Positions 43,997 to 54,800 of a stretch of DNA of 64,000 nt are shown here, in pieces. The notes below the pieces were generated by a model, which ran no database searches, had not been told where the DNA came from, and saw only the letters and a program-made list of their open reading frames with translations. The stretch is taken from NCBI GenBank assembly GCA_019638575.1, contig JAHBTN010000016.1, positions 1-64,000 on the forward strand. The letters are read 5' to 3'. This DNA comes from Ferruginibacter sp. (lineage in GTDB: Bacteria > Bacteroidota > Bacteroidia > Chitinophagales > Chitinophagaceae). The position numbers and the translations under genes are program-made. Each line of letters starts with the position of its first letter. The first letter of the stretch is position 1.

Positions 43997-46600
43997 ATGA
44001 TGAAGAAATTTATTTTCGCTTCTCTTCTTTTACTATTTTCTATCCCCTTATTTGCAAATCATATTTCGGGGGGTGAAATGATTTATCAATACATCGGGCC
44101 AGGAAGCATATCAAATAGTAAAAGATATAAAATCACATTAAGATTATTCAGGGATAACCTTGGCGGCGGTGCTCAAATGCCAACCAATGTATGGATTGGA
44201 ATTTATAATATGGATAATCTAACTCTTGTTTCGGGCTCGGCATTTAACGTAAATAGAACAAATTTAATAGATGTACCTGTTACCCCGGCTCCATCCTGTA
44301 TGCAAAACCCTCCAATACTTGATTATCAAATGGGGATTTTTGAATTAATTGTTGAGTTATCAAATAATTCATACGGTTATACTGCAGCATATCAAACTTG
44401 TTGCCGCATCTATCCACTAGAAAATGTATTAACACAAAATCAGCCTGCACAAGGCGAAGGCTCTACTTATTCCTGTATCATCCCAGGTACTAATCAACTT
44501 GCATCAGGTAATAACAGTAGTCCCCAATTTAGAACCGAGTTAACAAGGGTTTGTTATAAATCAAAGTTCACATTTGATTTTGGCGCTACTGACCCAGATG
44601 GCGATTCATTGGTTTATTCTTTTTGTGATGCATATAACAGGGGTAACTCAACAAATTCGGCAAATGTAACTCCATCGGCACCACCCTATCAGTCTGTAAA
44701 TTATATAAATGGTTATTCAGCAAGTAGCCCGTTAGGTTCGGGAGCCACAATAAATTCAAAAACCGGTTTAATATCGGGTATATCTCCTCAAAATTCGGGC
44801 AGGTATGTTGTTTGTGTTTGTATTGATGAATACCGTAATGGAGTTATCATTGGTCATCATCGTAAAGATTTTATTTTAACAGTAAGTAACTGTGATATAG
44901 TATCTGCAACACTGCTAAACAGTTACCCAAGTTGCGATGGGTTTACATTGACATTTGAAAACATGACGCCATCGTTAGCAATACAAACATACGATTGGGA
45001 TTTTGGAGATGGCAACACATCAACACTTGCATCGCCTACTCATACTTATGCCGATACCGGCACCTATACTTTAAAGCTTGTTGTAAACCGTGGCCTTTCC
45101 TGTTCCGATTCTACTACTGCCATTGTAAAAGTTTATCCCGGATTTTTTCCAGATTTTTCTTATGCAGGCCAATGCCAGAAAGTGCCGGTACAATTTACAG
45201 ACCTTACCACGGCTACTTATGGCGTCTCATCTAAATGGGAATGGAATTTTGGTGACTTAGCCTCTACCACCAACACATCAAACATTAAAAACCCAACACA
45301 CACTTACAACAGTACAGGTACTTATACCGTAAGTTTAATTGTTGAAACAGATAAAGGTTGTATAGATACTTTGCAAAAAACTATCACTATACTTGATAAA
45401 CCACCTTTAACTGTTCCTAACGATACCCTAATCTGTATTATAGATACTTTGCAGTTAAATGCTGTTGGTACCGGTAGTTTTTTCTGGTCGCCCAATTATA
45501 ATATCAACAATGTAAATATCAATAATCCATTGGTAAGCCCCGATGTAACCACCACCTACCAGGTAAGGCTTACCGATCCTTTTGGTTGCGTGGCAACCGA
45601 CTCGGTAAAAGTTAATGTAAAATCTTTTGTAACCTTATTTGCCGGTAACGATACAACTATTTGCGCCAAAGATTCAGTTATACTACAACTAAACAGCGAT
45701 GCATTGTATTATTTATGGACACCGGTCACAGGACTCAGCAATCCTACCATACAAAACCCTAAAGCTGCACCATTGGTAACTACCACCTACCATGTTGTTG
45801 GCAGCATTGGTAAATGTATTGCACAGGATGATATTACCATTACACCCGTGCCTTACCCGGCTGCCAATGCCGGGCCCGATGAAACCATTTGCCTGGGACA
45901 GTCGGCACAACTGAATGCATCGGGTGGTAGTATTTATTCCTGGAGCCCGGCTGCATTTTTATCAGCTACCAATATACCCAATCCTGTATCGGTTAATCCT
46001 ATCGATAATGTACGATACATTGTTACCGTAAGAGATGTGTTGGGTTGCCCCAAACCTGTAAAAGATACTATGCTGCTAACAGTAGCAAATATAATTGCCG
46101 ATGCAGGCCCAAGAGATACATCGGTGGTATTAGGCCAACCACTGCAACTGAATGCCGGCGGCAGCATCAATTATGCATGGACACCCACAACCTGGCTAAG
46201 TAATCCTGCAATCAGTAATCCTATTGCTTTGCCGCAAAATGATATTGAATATGTAGTAAGGGTTAGTAATAATTTTGGATGTTTTGATACCGACAGCATA
46301 CGGGTGCATGTATTTAAAATTAAACCAGACTTGTATGTACCCAATGCATTTACACCAAATGGCGATGGCAACAATGATATTTTTAAACCCATACCTATTG
46401 GCATGAAGTCGATAGATATTTTTAGAGTGTACAACCGATGGGGGCAAATGTTGTATTCAGGAACCGGTAATGGCGCCGGCTGGGACGGAACATTTGGCGG
46501 CAAAGGGCAGGAAACAGCAACTTATGTTTGGTATGCTGAGGGTGTAGATTACCTGAACAACAAAATAAAAAGAAAAGGAACGGTGGTATTGATTAGATAG
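43997..46600 (+). CDS. Large PKD/Ig-like surface protein with T9SS type B sorting domain
   Basis: 867 residues. Signal peptide ending PLFA (~20). An N-terminal domain (~21-300: HISGGEMIYQYIGPG, VCYKSKFTFDFGATDPDGDSLVYSFCDAYN) is followed by two PKD domains (~305-385, ~395-470; YDWDFGDGN, WEWNFGD), then four Ig-like repeats of about 80-90 residues (NDTLICIIDTLQLNA, GNDTTICAKDSVILQL, GPDETICLGQSAQLNA, GPRDTSVVLGQPLQLNA). The C-terminal gliding-motility-associated domain (LYVPNAFTPNGDGNNDIFKP...YVWYAEGVDYLNNKIKRKGTVVLIR) is the type B signal for T9SS export. Probably a surface adhesin. Paralogue of the next gene. Confidence 0.92.
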   Translation: MMKKFIFASLLLLFSIPLFANHISGGEMIYQYIGPGSISNSKRYKITLRLFRDNLGGGAQMPTNVWIGIYNMDNLTLVSGSAFNVNRTNLIDVPVTPAPSCMQNPPILDYQMGIFELIVELSNNSYGYTAAYQTCCRIYPLENVLTQNQPAQGEGSTYSCIIPGTNQLASGNNSSPQFRTELTRVCYKSKFTFDFGATDPDGDSLVYSFCDAYNRGNSTNSANVTPSAPPYQSVNYINGYSASSPLGSGATINSKTGLISGISPQNSGRYVVCVCIDEYRNGVIIGHHRKDFILTVSNCDIVSATLLNSYPSCDGFTLTFENMTPSLAIQTYDWDFGDGNTSTLASPTHTYADTGTYTLKLVVNRGLSCSDSTTAIVKVYPGFFPDFSYAGQCQKVPVQFTDLTTATYGVSSKWEWNFGDLASTTNTSNIKNPTHTYNSTGTYTVSLIVETDKGCIDTLQKTITILDKPPLTVPNDTLICIIDTLQLNAVGTGSFFWSPNYNINNVNINNPLVSPDVTTTYQVRLTDPFGCVATDSVKVNVKSFVTLFAGNDTTICAKDSVILQLNSDALYYLWTPVTGLSNPTIQNPKAAPLVTTTYHVVGSIGKCIAQDDITITPVPYPAANAGPDETICLGQSAQLNASGGSIYSWSPAAFLSATNIPNPVSVNPIDNVRYIVTVRDVLGCPKPVKDTMLLTVANIIADAGPRDTSVVLGQPLQLNAGGSINYAWTPTTWLSNPAISNPIALPQNDIEYVVRVSNNFGCFDTDSIRVHVFKIKPDLYVPNAFTPNGDGNNDIFKPIPIGMKSIDIFRVYNRWGQMLYSGTGNGAGWDGTFGGKGQETATYVWYAEGVDYLNNKIKRKGTVVLIR

Positions 46601-46810
46601 TTGGGGAGTCGGGGTTGTTCGTTGTTTGTTGTTCGTTGGTGGTTAGCTAATAACATTTATCATATTTTGCTACTAACAAAAACAAAACGCTTACCTCTTC
46701 ATTTGTTAATTATATCCATTTATCGCCATTCACCCAACATAAAACCCACTTCTTTGATAAGCCGGTCTTTTTAGTTAGTTTTAGCACCTCAATACCACGT
46801 CAAAACTAAT

Positions 46811-49800
46811 ATGAAGCATATTTTTATTTCGTTCCTGTTTGTTTTTTTTATTTCTAATGCATTTGCAACACATATCATTGGTGGGGAGATGCGTTATGAA
46901 TATATTGGGCCCGGTGCCTTTCCAAATACAAAACAATACCGTATTCATTTATTGCTTTTAAAAGATAATAATAGTGGAGCTAATCTAAATGCACAATATA
47001 TAGTTGGCGTATTTAATAACGATAATAATCAAAAAGTGCTTGGCAATGGCGATAATAATAACTGGTGGGCTGTTGAGGATTTCCCGGGAACCTTACCTGT
47101 CCCAATTAATTCATCGCCTTGTATTCAGTTTCCGCCCAATCTTAATTATGTTTATAAAACGTATTCATTTTTAGTAGATGTAACAGATAATGCAAGTGGG
47201 TACACTGTAGTTTTTCAAACTTATAGCAGGCAAACATCGGTTAATATCGCAATAGATCAAGGTGCAAATTATTCATGCACCATACCGGGTTTAAATCAAT
47301 TACCCAATCCAATGGTTGATAATTCGCCCCAATATAAGTTGCCTATCTCTGTTATTTGCGCCAACTCTCCTTTTACATTAGACTTGAGTGCTGTTGACCC
47401 TGAAGGTGATTCTCTTGTTTACAATTTTTGTGATGCTTATAATGGCGGTGCCGCAACTAGCGCTGATTTTAGGGACCCTGCTCCACCACCATATCAATCT
47501 GTAACTTATATCCCTCCCTATAGTGCAATTAGGCCTATGGGTAGTGGAGTAACAATTAATAGTGCTACAGGTATTGTTTCTGGCACGGCACCTCAGGCAG
47601 GCAGGTATGTTGTTTGTGTTTGTGCTTCTGTTTACAGGAATGGAGTTTTAATTTCAATACACAGAAAGGACCTTATAGTAGAAGTCTCAGGTTGTATTCC
47701 TCTTACAGCGGTTCCAAGTTTTAATGCAGTAACATGTGATGGGTTTACAGTTACACTCACTCAAAACAGTACTGGTAATCCTGATTTATACGAATGGGAT
47801 TTTGGTGATCCTGCAAGCGGCCCTGCTAATACTTCTACCTTACCTAACCCTACACATACATTTAGCGATACCGGTGTTTTTATGGTAAAACTTAAAGTAA
47901 CTGTTTTAGCAAGCATGTGTGTTGATTCAGTTATTAAACCAATAGGTGTTTATCCAAACTTTTTCCCGGGCTTTATTAATTCTGCATTACTGTGCAGAAA
48001 TGTACCTATCCAGTTTACCGACACCACTTATTTTCAATATGGCAATGTAACCGCATGGCGGTGGGATTTTGGTGATGGCTCTACGCTGGCAGATACCAGT
48101 CATTTGCAAAACCCCATTTATACTTACCCGGGGCCTGGCACTTATAATGTAGAACTTACCGTTACCAATGATAAAGGTTGTGTAAACACTTATACAAAAT
48201 CCATCACCATCAACGATAACCCGGTACTTAATTTATTAACTGCCGATTCAATCTATTGCGGCCTCGACAGCCTTCAGTTAAATGCCACCGGAACCGGAGC
48301 CTTCAATTGGCTGCCGGCCACCAATATTATTGGCGCTACAACCGCTAACCCAAGAGTTTTTCCGCCGGCACCTATACGCTATACCGTTACTCTTACAGAT
48401 GCCAACGGTTGCAAAAGCTACGACTCGGTGATGGTAACACCAAAATTCGATCTTATTAATTCAATTGTTGCCAATAACACATCTATTTGCGAAGAAGATA
48501 CCATTCAACTAAATGGTAACAGCAATTACAACACTAATATCACCTGGCAATGGACACCTGCAGGCAGTTTGGAATCGCCAACGCAGCAAAACACCCGTGC
48601 TTATCCATCAATAAACACAGCCTATACTTTAACCACCCGATGGGGAAGTAATTGTGTAGCACAGGCCACACAAAATATTACAGTAAAACCATTAGCCATA
48701 CCAAATGCCGGGCCCGATGCTGCACTATGTAACGGGCAGGCAAGCATTCAACTTCTTGCAAGTGGTGGCGATACCTATCAATGGACACCTACTGAAGGTT
48801 TAAGCGACCCCAATATTCCAAACCCAATTGCATCGCCATCAGTAACCACCACTTACGTGGTAGCAGTAGGGGTTAATGGCTGCGCCAAAACCAGGTCAGA
48901 CAGTATGGTACTTACGGTACGTACATTACCAACCATTTCTACTACTAACGATACGCTCATTTGTATAATAGATACCTTACAGTTGAATACAACAGGCGTT
49001 GGTAATTTTGTATGGACGCCCAATTACAATATCAGCAACACCAATATTGCCAACCCGCTTGTAAGTCCCGATGTACCCACCACATACCGTGTAAGGCTAA
49101 CCGATAGTTTTGGATGCTATAGAGATGATTCTGTTTTTATAGATGTAAGAACAGGCGTTATGCTTAATGCCGGAGCAGATACCACCATTTGCCAAACCGA
49201 TACCATCAGGTTGAATACTGTGAGCGACGGGTTGTATTATCAATGGACGCCGGCAACTTATTTAGATTACAGCAATATAAAAAATCCGTTGGCAGCGCCA
49301 CTTACAAGCACCACTTATACAGTTGTATCAAGTATTGGTAAATGCAGCAGCACCGATGATATCACTATTAATGTAGTGCCCTATCCCAAGGCTAATGCCG
49401 GAGCCGATGTTTCGGTTTGCAGTGGTTTTTCGGCACAACTGAATGCAAGTGGCGGCAGCAGCTATGTATGGAGCCCCGAAGCCTTTTTAAGTAACACTTC
49501 TATACCAAACCCTGTCTCTCAAAAACCTACAGCAAGCATACAATATATAGTTACGGTTAGGGATAACCTTGGTTGCCCCAAACCTGTAAAAGACAGTGTA
49601 TGGGTATTGGTAGCGCCACCTGTAATTGCCAATGCCGGCCCTTCCGATACCACTGTGGTGCTTGGCCAGCCATTGCAGTTAAATGCAACAGGAGGCGATA
49701 CGTATGTATGGTCGCCGTCCACATCATTAAGCAATGCAAACATCAGCAACCCTATTGCCCTGCCGCAGGATGATATTACATATATGCTTACGGCTACAAC

Positions 49801-50131
49801 AACACAGGGATGTATTGGTACAGATTTTATCAATGTAAAAGTATATAAAGTAGATCCCGACCTGTATGTACCATCGGCATTTACACCCAATGGCGATGGA
49901 CTTAACGATATTCTTAAACCCATTTTACTGGGCATGAAAGAGCTTCATTATTTTAAAGTGTTTAACCGCTGGGGTAAATTATTATATTCTACCACGCAAA
50001 AAGATACAGGATGGGATGGCAGGTTTAATGGTAAAGCACAGGATGCCGCAACTTATATCTGGATGGCCGAAGGAGTAAATTATAAAGGTGATTTAAAACA
50101 GAAAAAAGGATATACGGTTTTAATAAGATGA
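46811..50131 (+). CDS. Giant PKD/Ig-like surface protein with T9SS type B sorting domain
   Basis: 1106 residues. Signal peptide ending NAFA (~20). Same architecture as its neighbour: N-terminal domain (HIIGGEMRYEYIGPGAFPNTKQYRIHL), two PKD domains (YEWDFGDPA, WRWDFGDGS), Ig-like repeats and type B C-terminus (LYVPSAFTPNGDGLNDILKP...LKQKKGYTVLIR). It has about seven Ig-like repeats against four in the neighbour; the extra three lie just after the PKD domains (about 48230-48940), and the last four align one to one. Likely a T9SS-secreted, surface-attached adhesin, arisen by tandem duplication with repeat expansion. Confidence 0.92.
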   Translation: MKHIFISFLFVFFISNAFATHIIGGEMRYEYIGPGAFPNTKQYRIHLLLLKDNNSGANLNAQYIVGVFNNDNNQKVLGNGDNNNWWAVEDFPGTLPVPINSSPCIQFPPNLNYVYKTYSFLVDVTDNASGYTVVFQTYSRQTSVNIAIDQGANYSCTIPGLNQLPNPMVDNSPQYKLPISVICANSPFTLDLSAVDPEGDSLVYNFCDAYNGGAATSADFRDPAPPPYQSVTYIPPYSAIRPMGSGVTINSATGIVSGTAPQAGRYVVCVCASVYRNGVLISIHRKDLIVEVSGCIPLTAVPSFNAVTCDGFTVTLTQNSTGNPDLYEWDFGDPASGPANTSTLPNPTHTFSDTGVFMVKLKVTVLASMCVDSVIKPIGVYPNFFPGFINSALLCRNVPIQFTDTTYFQYGNVTAWRWDFGDGSTLADTSHLQNPIYTYPGPGTYNVELTVTNDKGCVNTYTKSITINDNPVLNLLTADSIYCGLDSLQLNATGTGAFNWLPATNIIGATTANPRVFPPAPIRYTVTLTDANGCKSYDSVMVTPKFDLINSIVANNTSICEEDTIQLNGNSNYNTNITWQWTPAGSLESPTQQNTRAYPSINTAYTLTTRWGSNCVAQATQNITVKPLAIPNAGPDAALCNGQASIQLLASGGDTYQWTPTEGLSDPNIPNPIASPSVTTTYVVAVGVNGCAKTRSDSMVLTVRTLPTISTTNDTLICIIDTLQLNTTGVGNFVWTPNYNISNTNIANPLVSPDVPTTYRVRLTDSFGCYRDDSVFIDVRTGVMLNAGADTTICQTDTIRLNTVSDGLYYQWTPATYLDYSNIKNPLAAPLTSTTYTVVSSIGKCSSTDDITINVVPYPKANAGADVSVCSGFSAQLNASGGSSYVWSPEAFLSNTSIPNPVSQKPTASIQYIVTVRDNLGCPKPVKDSVWVLVAPPVIANAGPSDTTVVLGQPLQLNATGGDTYVWSPSTSLSNANISNPIALPQDDITYMLTATTTQGCIGTDFINVKVYKVDPDLYVPSAFTPNGDGLNDILKPILLGMKELHYFKVFNRWGKLLYSTTQKDTGWDGRFNGKAQDAATYIWMAEGVNYKGDLKQKKGYTVLIR

Positions 50132-50180
50132 TGATGCATCTTACAACCATACCATAAAAAATTGATTTTTATAATTACAT

Positions 50181-50215
50181 TATCCCGCAATTAAAATCTG
50201 CGGGATATTTTTTTA
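50181..50215 (+). terminator. Terminator after the second PKD gene
   Basis: The 9-bp stem TATCCCGCA / TGCGGGATA is followed by TTTTTTT. It lies 50 bp after the stop codon. Confidence 0.9.
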
Positions 50216-50294
50216 CCGGAATTACAAAATCAATTACACATCTTTTTATCTTCCCTGTTTTTTAAAATCCCTTGCTTAAAGTATCTTGTGTGTT

Positions 50295-51056
50295 ATGAAT
50301 AAGATTGTTTTAGTTACAGGCGCCACTTCGGGTATTGGCAGGGCCTGTGCCATTAAGTTTGCATCGGCAAAATATGATGTAATTATTACCGGCCGCAGAA
50401 ATGAGCGTTTGGCTGAATTAAAAACCCAACTTGAAAATGATTACGGGATAGAAGTGCTCTCTTTGTGTTTTGACGTACAGGATAAGAAAACTACAAACGC
50501 TGCACTTACCAACCTGCCACAACGCTGGCAAAAAATAGATGTATTGATAAACAATGCAGGTCTTGCCCTGGGCCGTGATAGTTTTGAAAATGCCGATATG
50601 AATGATTGGGAAACCATGCTAAACAGTAATGTACACGGACTGCTATATGTAAGCAAAGCCATTTTACCGTTTATGCTGGCGCAAAAGAAAGGGCATATCA
50701 TTAACATGGGCTCGGTGGCTGGTAAAGAAGTGTACGAAAATGGCAATGTTTATTGTGCCAGTAAATTTGCAGTAGATGCCATCAGCAGGGGCATGCGTAT
50801 CGACTTACTTAAAAATAATATTAAAGTTACCTGCATCAATCCCGGGGCGGTAGAAACTGAATTTTCGGAAGTACGTTTTAAAGGCGATAAGGAAACAGCC
50901 AAAGCTGCATACAAAGGATTAACCCCATTAACAGCAGGCGATATTGCTGATGCTGTTTATTATTGTGCATCGCTGCCGCCGCATGTTTGTATAAACGACC
51001 TGGTTATTACCTGTACCCAACAGGCAGGCACCTATTATTTTAATAAAAATCTGTAA
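50295..51056 (+). CDS. Short-chain dehydrogenase/reductase (YdfG-like)
   Basis: 253 residues from ATG 50295 (MNKIVLVTGATSGIG); a TTG three codons earlier is not needed. Rossmann fold with the glycine motif TGATSGIG (8-15), RR near 34-35 after beta-2 favouring NADP, NNAG (87-90) and the catalytic Ser140, Tyr153, Lys157 (YCASK). Closest in pattern to YdfG-type 3-hydroxy acid/serine dehydrogenases. Single gene following a terminator; substrate not determined. Confidence 0.92.
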   Translation: MNKIVLVTGATSGIGRACAIKFASAKYDVIITGRRNERLAELKTQLENDYGIEVLSLCFDVQDKKTTNAALTNLPQRWQKIDVLINNAGLALGRDSFENADMNDWETMLNSNVHGLLYVSKAILPFMLAQKKGHIINMGSVAGKEVYENGNVYCASKFAVDAISRGMRIDLLKNNIKVTCINPGAVETEFSEVRFKGDKETAKAAYKGLTPLTAGDIADAVYYCASLPPHVCINDLVITCTQQAGTYYFNKNL

Positions 51057-51152
51057 CGGCGTAATTTTAAGTAAACGTTTGAAAACCTTTATGTTAATGC
51101 AATAATAAGATGCAGCATACGTTATAAAACATACTCACAATAAACAACTGGC

Positions 51153-51181
51153 TTGACAAATCCGGTTTTATGTTGTAGCAT
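51153..51181 (+). promoter_or_regulatory. Candidate promoter of the small exported protein gene
   Basis: TTGACA (51153-51158), 17 bp, then TAGCAT (51176-51181). The same bases also read as TTG...TAGCATTG, near the Bacteroidota pattern. It lies 36 bp before the ATG. Confidence 0.35.
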
Positions 51182-51217
51182 TGCATTACCCTTTATCCAT
51201 TTTGATTATTGAAGATT

Positions 51218-51691
51218 ATGAAAAACCGTATCCTGCTAATACTATTTCTATCATTTTTTTTGCCGGGCTTAAGTTCCTCAGCACAAAATATTATCCGGCA
51301 ACAACCATGCACTTCTCCCGAAATACTTCACCAGGCCGATAGCATTAAACAAATTTTAGCCAAACAGGGTTTTACTGTTGTAAGGGAAGCATCCATGCAA
51401 ATGGTGAGCGAATACGAAATGCCGGTTATTGTACCATTAACAGAAGGCAGTTGGTACCAGTTTGTTTTTATTGGCGATATTACTTCAAGATTATACGAAG
51501 TGAGGATGTACGACTGGAATGAAAAACAAGTAGTGTATCAAAAAAAATACTGGGGCGATGTGGATGGGAATGTTATCAGCTATTCATACATACCAAAATT
51601 CTCAGAGTTTCACATGATAAAACCTGTACAGGTTAATAAAAAGAAAAAAGATTTATGTGGCTATGTGATGCTGCTTAAAAAAACTAAATAA
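51218..51691 (+). CDS. Exported protein of unknown function
   Basis: 157 residues from ATG 51218 (MKNRILLILFLSFFLPGLSSSAQ), with a Sec signal peptide ending SSAQ; an upstream TTG start is rejected. The mature part begins NIIRQQPCTSPEI and is predicted alpha/beta with EGSWYQFVFIGDITSRLYEVRMYDWNEKQVVYQKKYWGD. No family recognised; it may be periplasmic or outer-membrane associated. Monocistronic, ends at a terminator, convergent with sprA. Confidence 0.8.
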   Translation: MKNRILLILFLSFFLPGLSSSAQNIIRQQPCTSPEILHQADSIKQILAKQGFTVVREASMQMVSEYEMPVIVPLTEGSWYQFVFIGDITSRLYEVRMYDWNEKQVVYQKKYWGDVDGNVISYSYIPKFSEFHMIKPVQVNKKKKDLCGYVMLLKKTK

Positions 51692-51713
51692 TTCCAGTGC
51701 TTGGTTTTATTAA

Positions 51714-51747
51714 AAAATCCTCCCTTTTCCGGAGGATTTTCTTTACG
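51714..51747 (+). terminator. Terminator after the exported protein gene
   Basis: The 10-bp stem AAAATCCTCC / GGAGGATTTT with a 7-nt loop is followed by CTTT. The A run on the left could also serve the minus-strand sprA transcript. Confidence 0.75.
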
Positions 51748-51838
51748 TACTATTCTAAAAAGATTATTAATTACAATTTATAAAACAACAATAATTCTTT
51801 TTTCTTACCATCATTTAATACTTTATTTAAACAACCAA

Positions 51839-54800
51839 TTACTGCGTTAACGAAATCCTCACCTGTACGCCTGCCCTTGTATTTACAATAGGTGCGCTCG
51901 ATGATATGTATGGGTTTATCCTTCGCTGATCGAAATACAGTTTTATGTTGATGCGGTTGTTGAGGAAATAATCTATAGAAGGCGATATGGTGATATCCCT
52001 GCTGCCACCTGTGGCAAAATTATTATCCTGGTCTAACCGGCTGTTTGCCGTTACATTGTCTCTTATCCTGAAATCGAGCCTGAAATTAATTTCATTGTCA
52101 AGTTTATTGCCACCATCTTTATTTAAAAACTTAGGCAGTTTTAAACCGGCCAGTAATTTAAGGCCACGTTTACGGTAACCGGCGCCTATCGAAAATTCGG
52201 TGCTCCGCACTTCGCTCAGTTGGTAATCTACCAGGCTTAGGCTTAGTTGTCTCGATTTAGAATATTCAAATTTTGCCTGCAGTTGATTGGTAAACATCAT
52301 ATCTAATCCTATCAAGGGCGAAAACTGCTCGCCAATACTAACATTAGGAATTAAGAAATAAGGTATATAATTCTTCGACAGTGTATCGTAAAAAGACGGG
52401 TAACCATATCTAGATACATCCTGGTATAGCAAGGCCGATGTGAAACCATTCATGCTTAAACTGCCGGTGTAGCCGTGAGAGATACTGAAATTGGTAAAAA
52501 TCTTATCCATGCCTTTAACCCTGCTAAGGCCATTATAATCCAGCTTCCAGTTTAATTTTGGTTTAATGCCACGGAACGGATTTGATTTTATATTGGGGTT
52601 GTTTTGATTGATGAGCGAAACCTTGTTTGGATCCTGCCCGGTATAAGCGGCAACAAAGGCCGGAATCAACACATCCACAGCATATTTTCCATAGCCATAA
52701 TAATAACCTTCGGCATCAGGTGTGATTTGCCCGTTAATAATATTATATTTATTTGCCTTGCCCAATCGTTCAGAAAGTATGCGCCTGTAATCCTGGAATT
52801 TGATGAATGTTTCAGAAATACGGTTGGGGTCAAACTTGCCAAACAAAGTTTTAAATGCTATATACGACACATCAAAGCCGCCACCGGCATAAGGGTTCAG
52901 GTGCTGAAAGATGCGGTTAGTGCCACCGCTTGTATCTACATACCTGAATGTTTCGGAATAGTTTTTATTAAATGTTTTGTTCAGGTTTAAAGTAATGTTT
53001 AAATCCCTGATGGGTTCTAATTGTGCAGAGAGAGTTACATGCTGATCGAAACTTTGCATGAAGATGCTGTTGAATGTAGTATCTTTTGTAATTAACCCTT
53101 TTTGTGCAGCTTTATTTAGCCAGGTGGTATCGGGTTGCCGCCCAAGTATAAAGTCTATACCAGGCGCCATACTTTTCCAGTTTTGACCTACATATTTCGT
53201 ACTATCGGTATAGCCCGGTAAACGGGTATGTGCATTTTCCGAAATTGAAAAATTAGCCTGCTTAATACTTGTTAGCAGTTTACCAAAAACTTTAAGTCCA
53301 TTGCTTACATAAGGCATTGCCGTTTGGTCAACAATTCTTTTTCTTTTTACTACTTTCCTGCCGCTCTTTTTTACAATGGTGTCTTTTACAATCTTCACCC
53401 TCGAGCGCCATTTTTCCTGGTCGGCTTTATTGCTAGGTGCATCCAGTTGCCTTATCCATTTAGATTTTTGGTACAGCTTGGTAAAATCAAACTGTGCCGT
53501 AGCTTCCGACTGCTGCCCGTTTTCAAGTATATTACCCAGTTCTACTGCCAGGCGTGAAGCGCCAATCCAATTATACGAAGCCTGGTAACGCAGGTTAATG
53601 GTGGTCCAGTCGAGCAATGGAAACTTGCTGGTAGGCAAAGTATAAGTAAAGTTAGCCGAGTGGGTGTAAGTTGTGTTTCTTCCGCCTTTTAACAGGTTGC
53701 GCCAAACTGTATCTCTCTTTTGTTTTGTATCTAACCTGCCTTCGGGTTCATCAATTCTTGAATTATTGATAGCAGTAAAATCAAAATTCAAACTCCGTGT
53801 TAAGTTCCATCTTAAAATATAATTACGCTGAAATGTATAATACTTATCATAGGTTTCGGGTATCTGGTATTTTGATGTACCGATACTGCGTGGCCTGATG
53901 GCGCCAAACTGCCTGTTAACATCGGCCCTGAAACTTAATTGCGACGGGATGAGATTAAAATTGAAATCTTTCACCAGGTCAAACCAGTGTGTTTTTCTTT
54001 TGGTGAAGAATTTTAATTTCTTAAATGGCTCAATATATTTTGGCTGTGGTGAAAAATTATACCCCAGGCCATAGCGGTGCCTTGTTATTTCATTGCTTTC
54101 AATAAGCGGTGTATGATTTTTTATTTTCAGGTACGAGTAGCTGAAATCAAAATTCGAAATGTCGTAAATCTTAGGCGCCTTGGTGCTTGTTCGGTTCTTA
54201 CGCACATTGGTGAAATTGATGGTAGTGGTGCTGGTAAAATCTATAGCATTATTTTTTATAGAGTCTTTTGCATCGCCTGAAGCATCTCTTAATTTATCTT
54301 TCAGTTTTATGTCGAGATCGTAGGGGTCGTATTCCGGTGTGCTCACCTGTTGGTCGTAACTGGCAAATACCGGAATAGATATGGCTGCTTTTGCAGGCAG
54401 CAGTTTACCCAGTTCGAGGTTTGTAGATACACTAAACTGGTAGAAGTTATCCCTGTATCGGTCATTAACTCTTTGCTCAAGCGTACCAAAACCTGAGCTA
54501 TGTGTATTTGCCGATACAGATATGGTGCCCAGGTCGGCCAGGTTAAGGTCAAGCCTGCCCAAAGCAGCCCATCCGCCTTTTTCATCTATTGATGAAAGCC
54601 TTAGTTCATTTACCCACACTTCGCCACAGGCGCTGGTGGCATTGGTGTTTTCTACACCTAATAATATGCCTCTTATTTCGCCAAGATTAGGGTTACCCAT
54701 TACGGAATACATGTGACCGTTAGCCTGTTGCTGCCGGTATATTACAGTTGGCGAAGCAGATAAATCTGTGTTTCTCGCCTGTTTTAATTTTACCAAAGAT

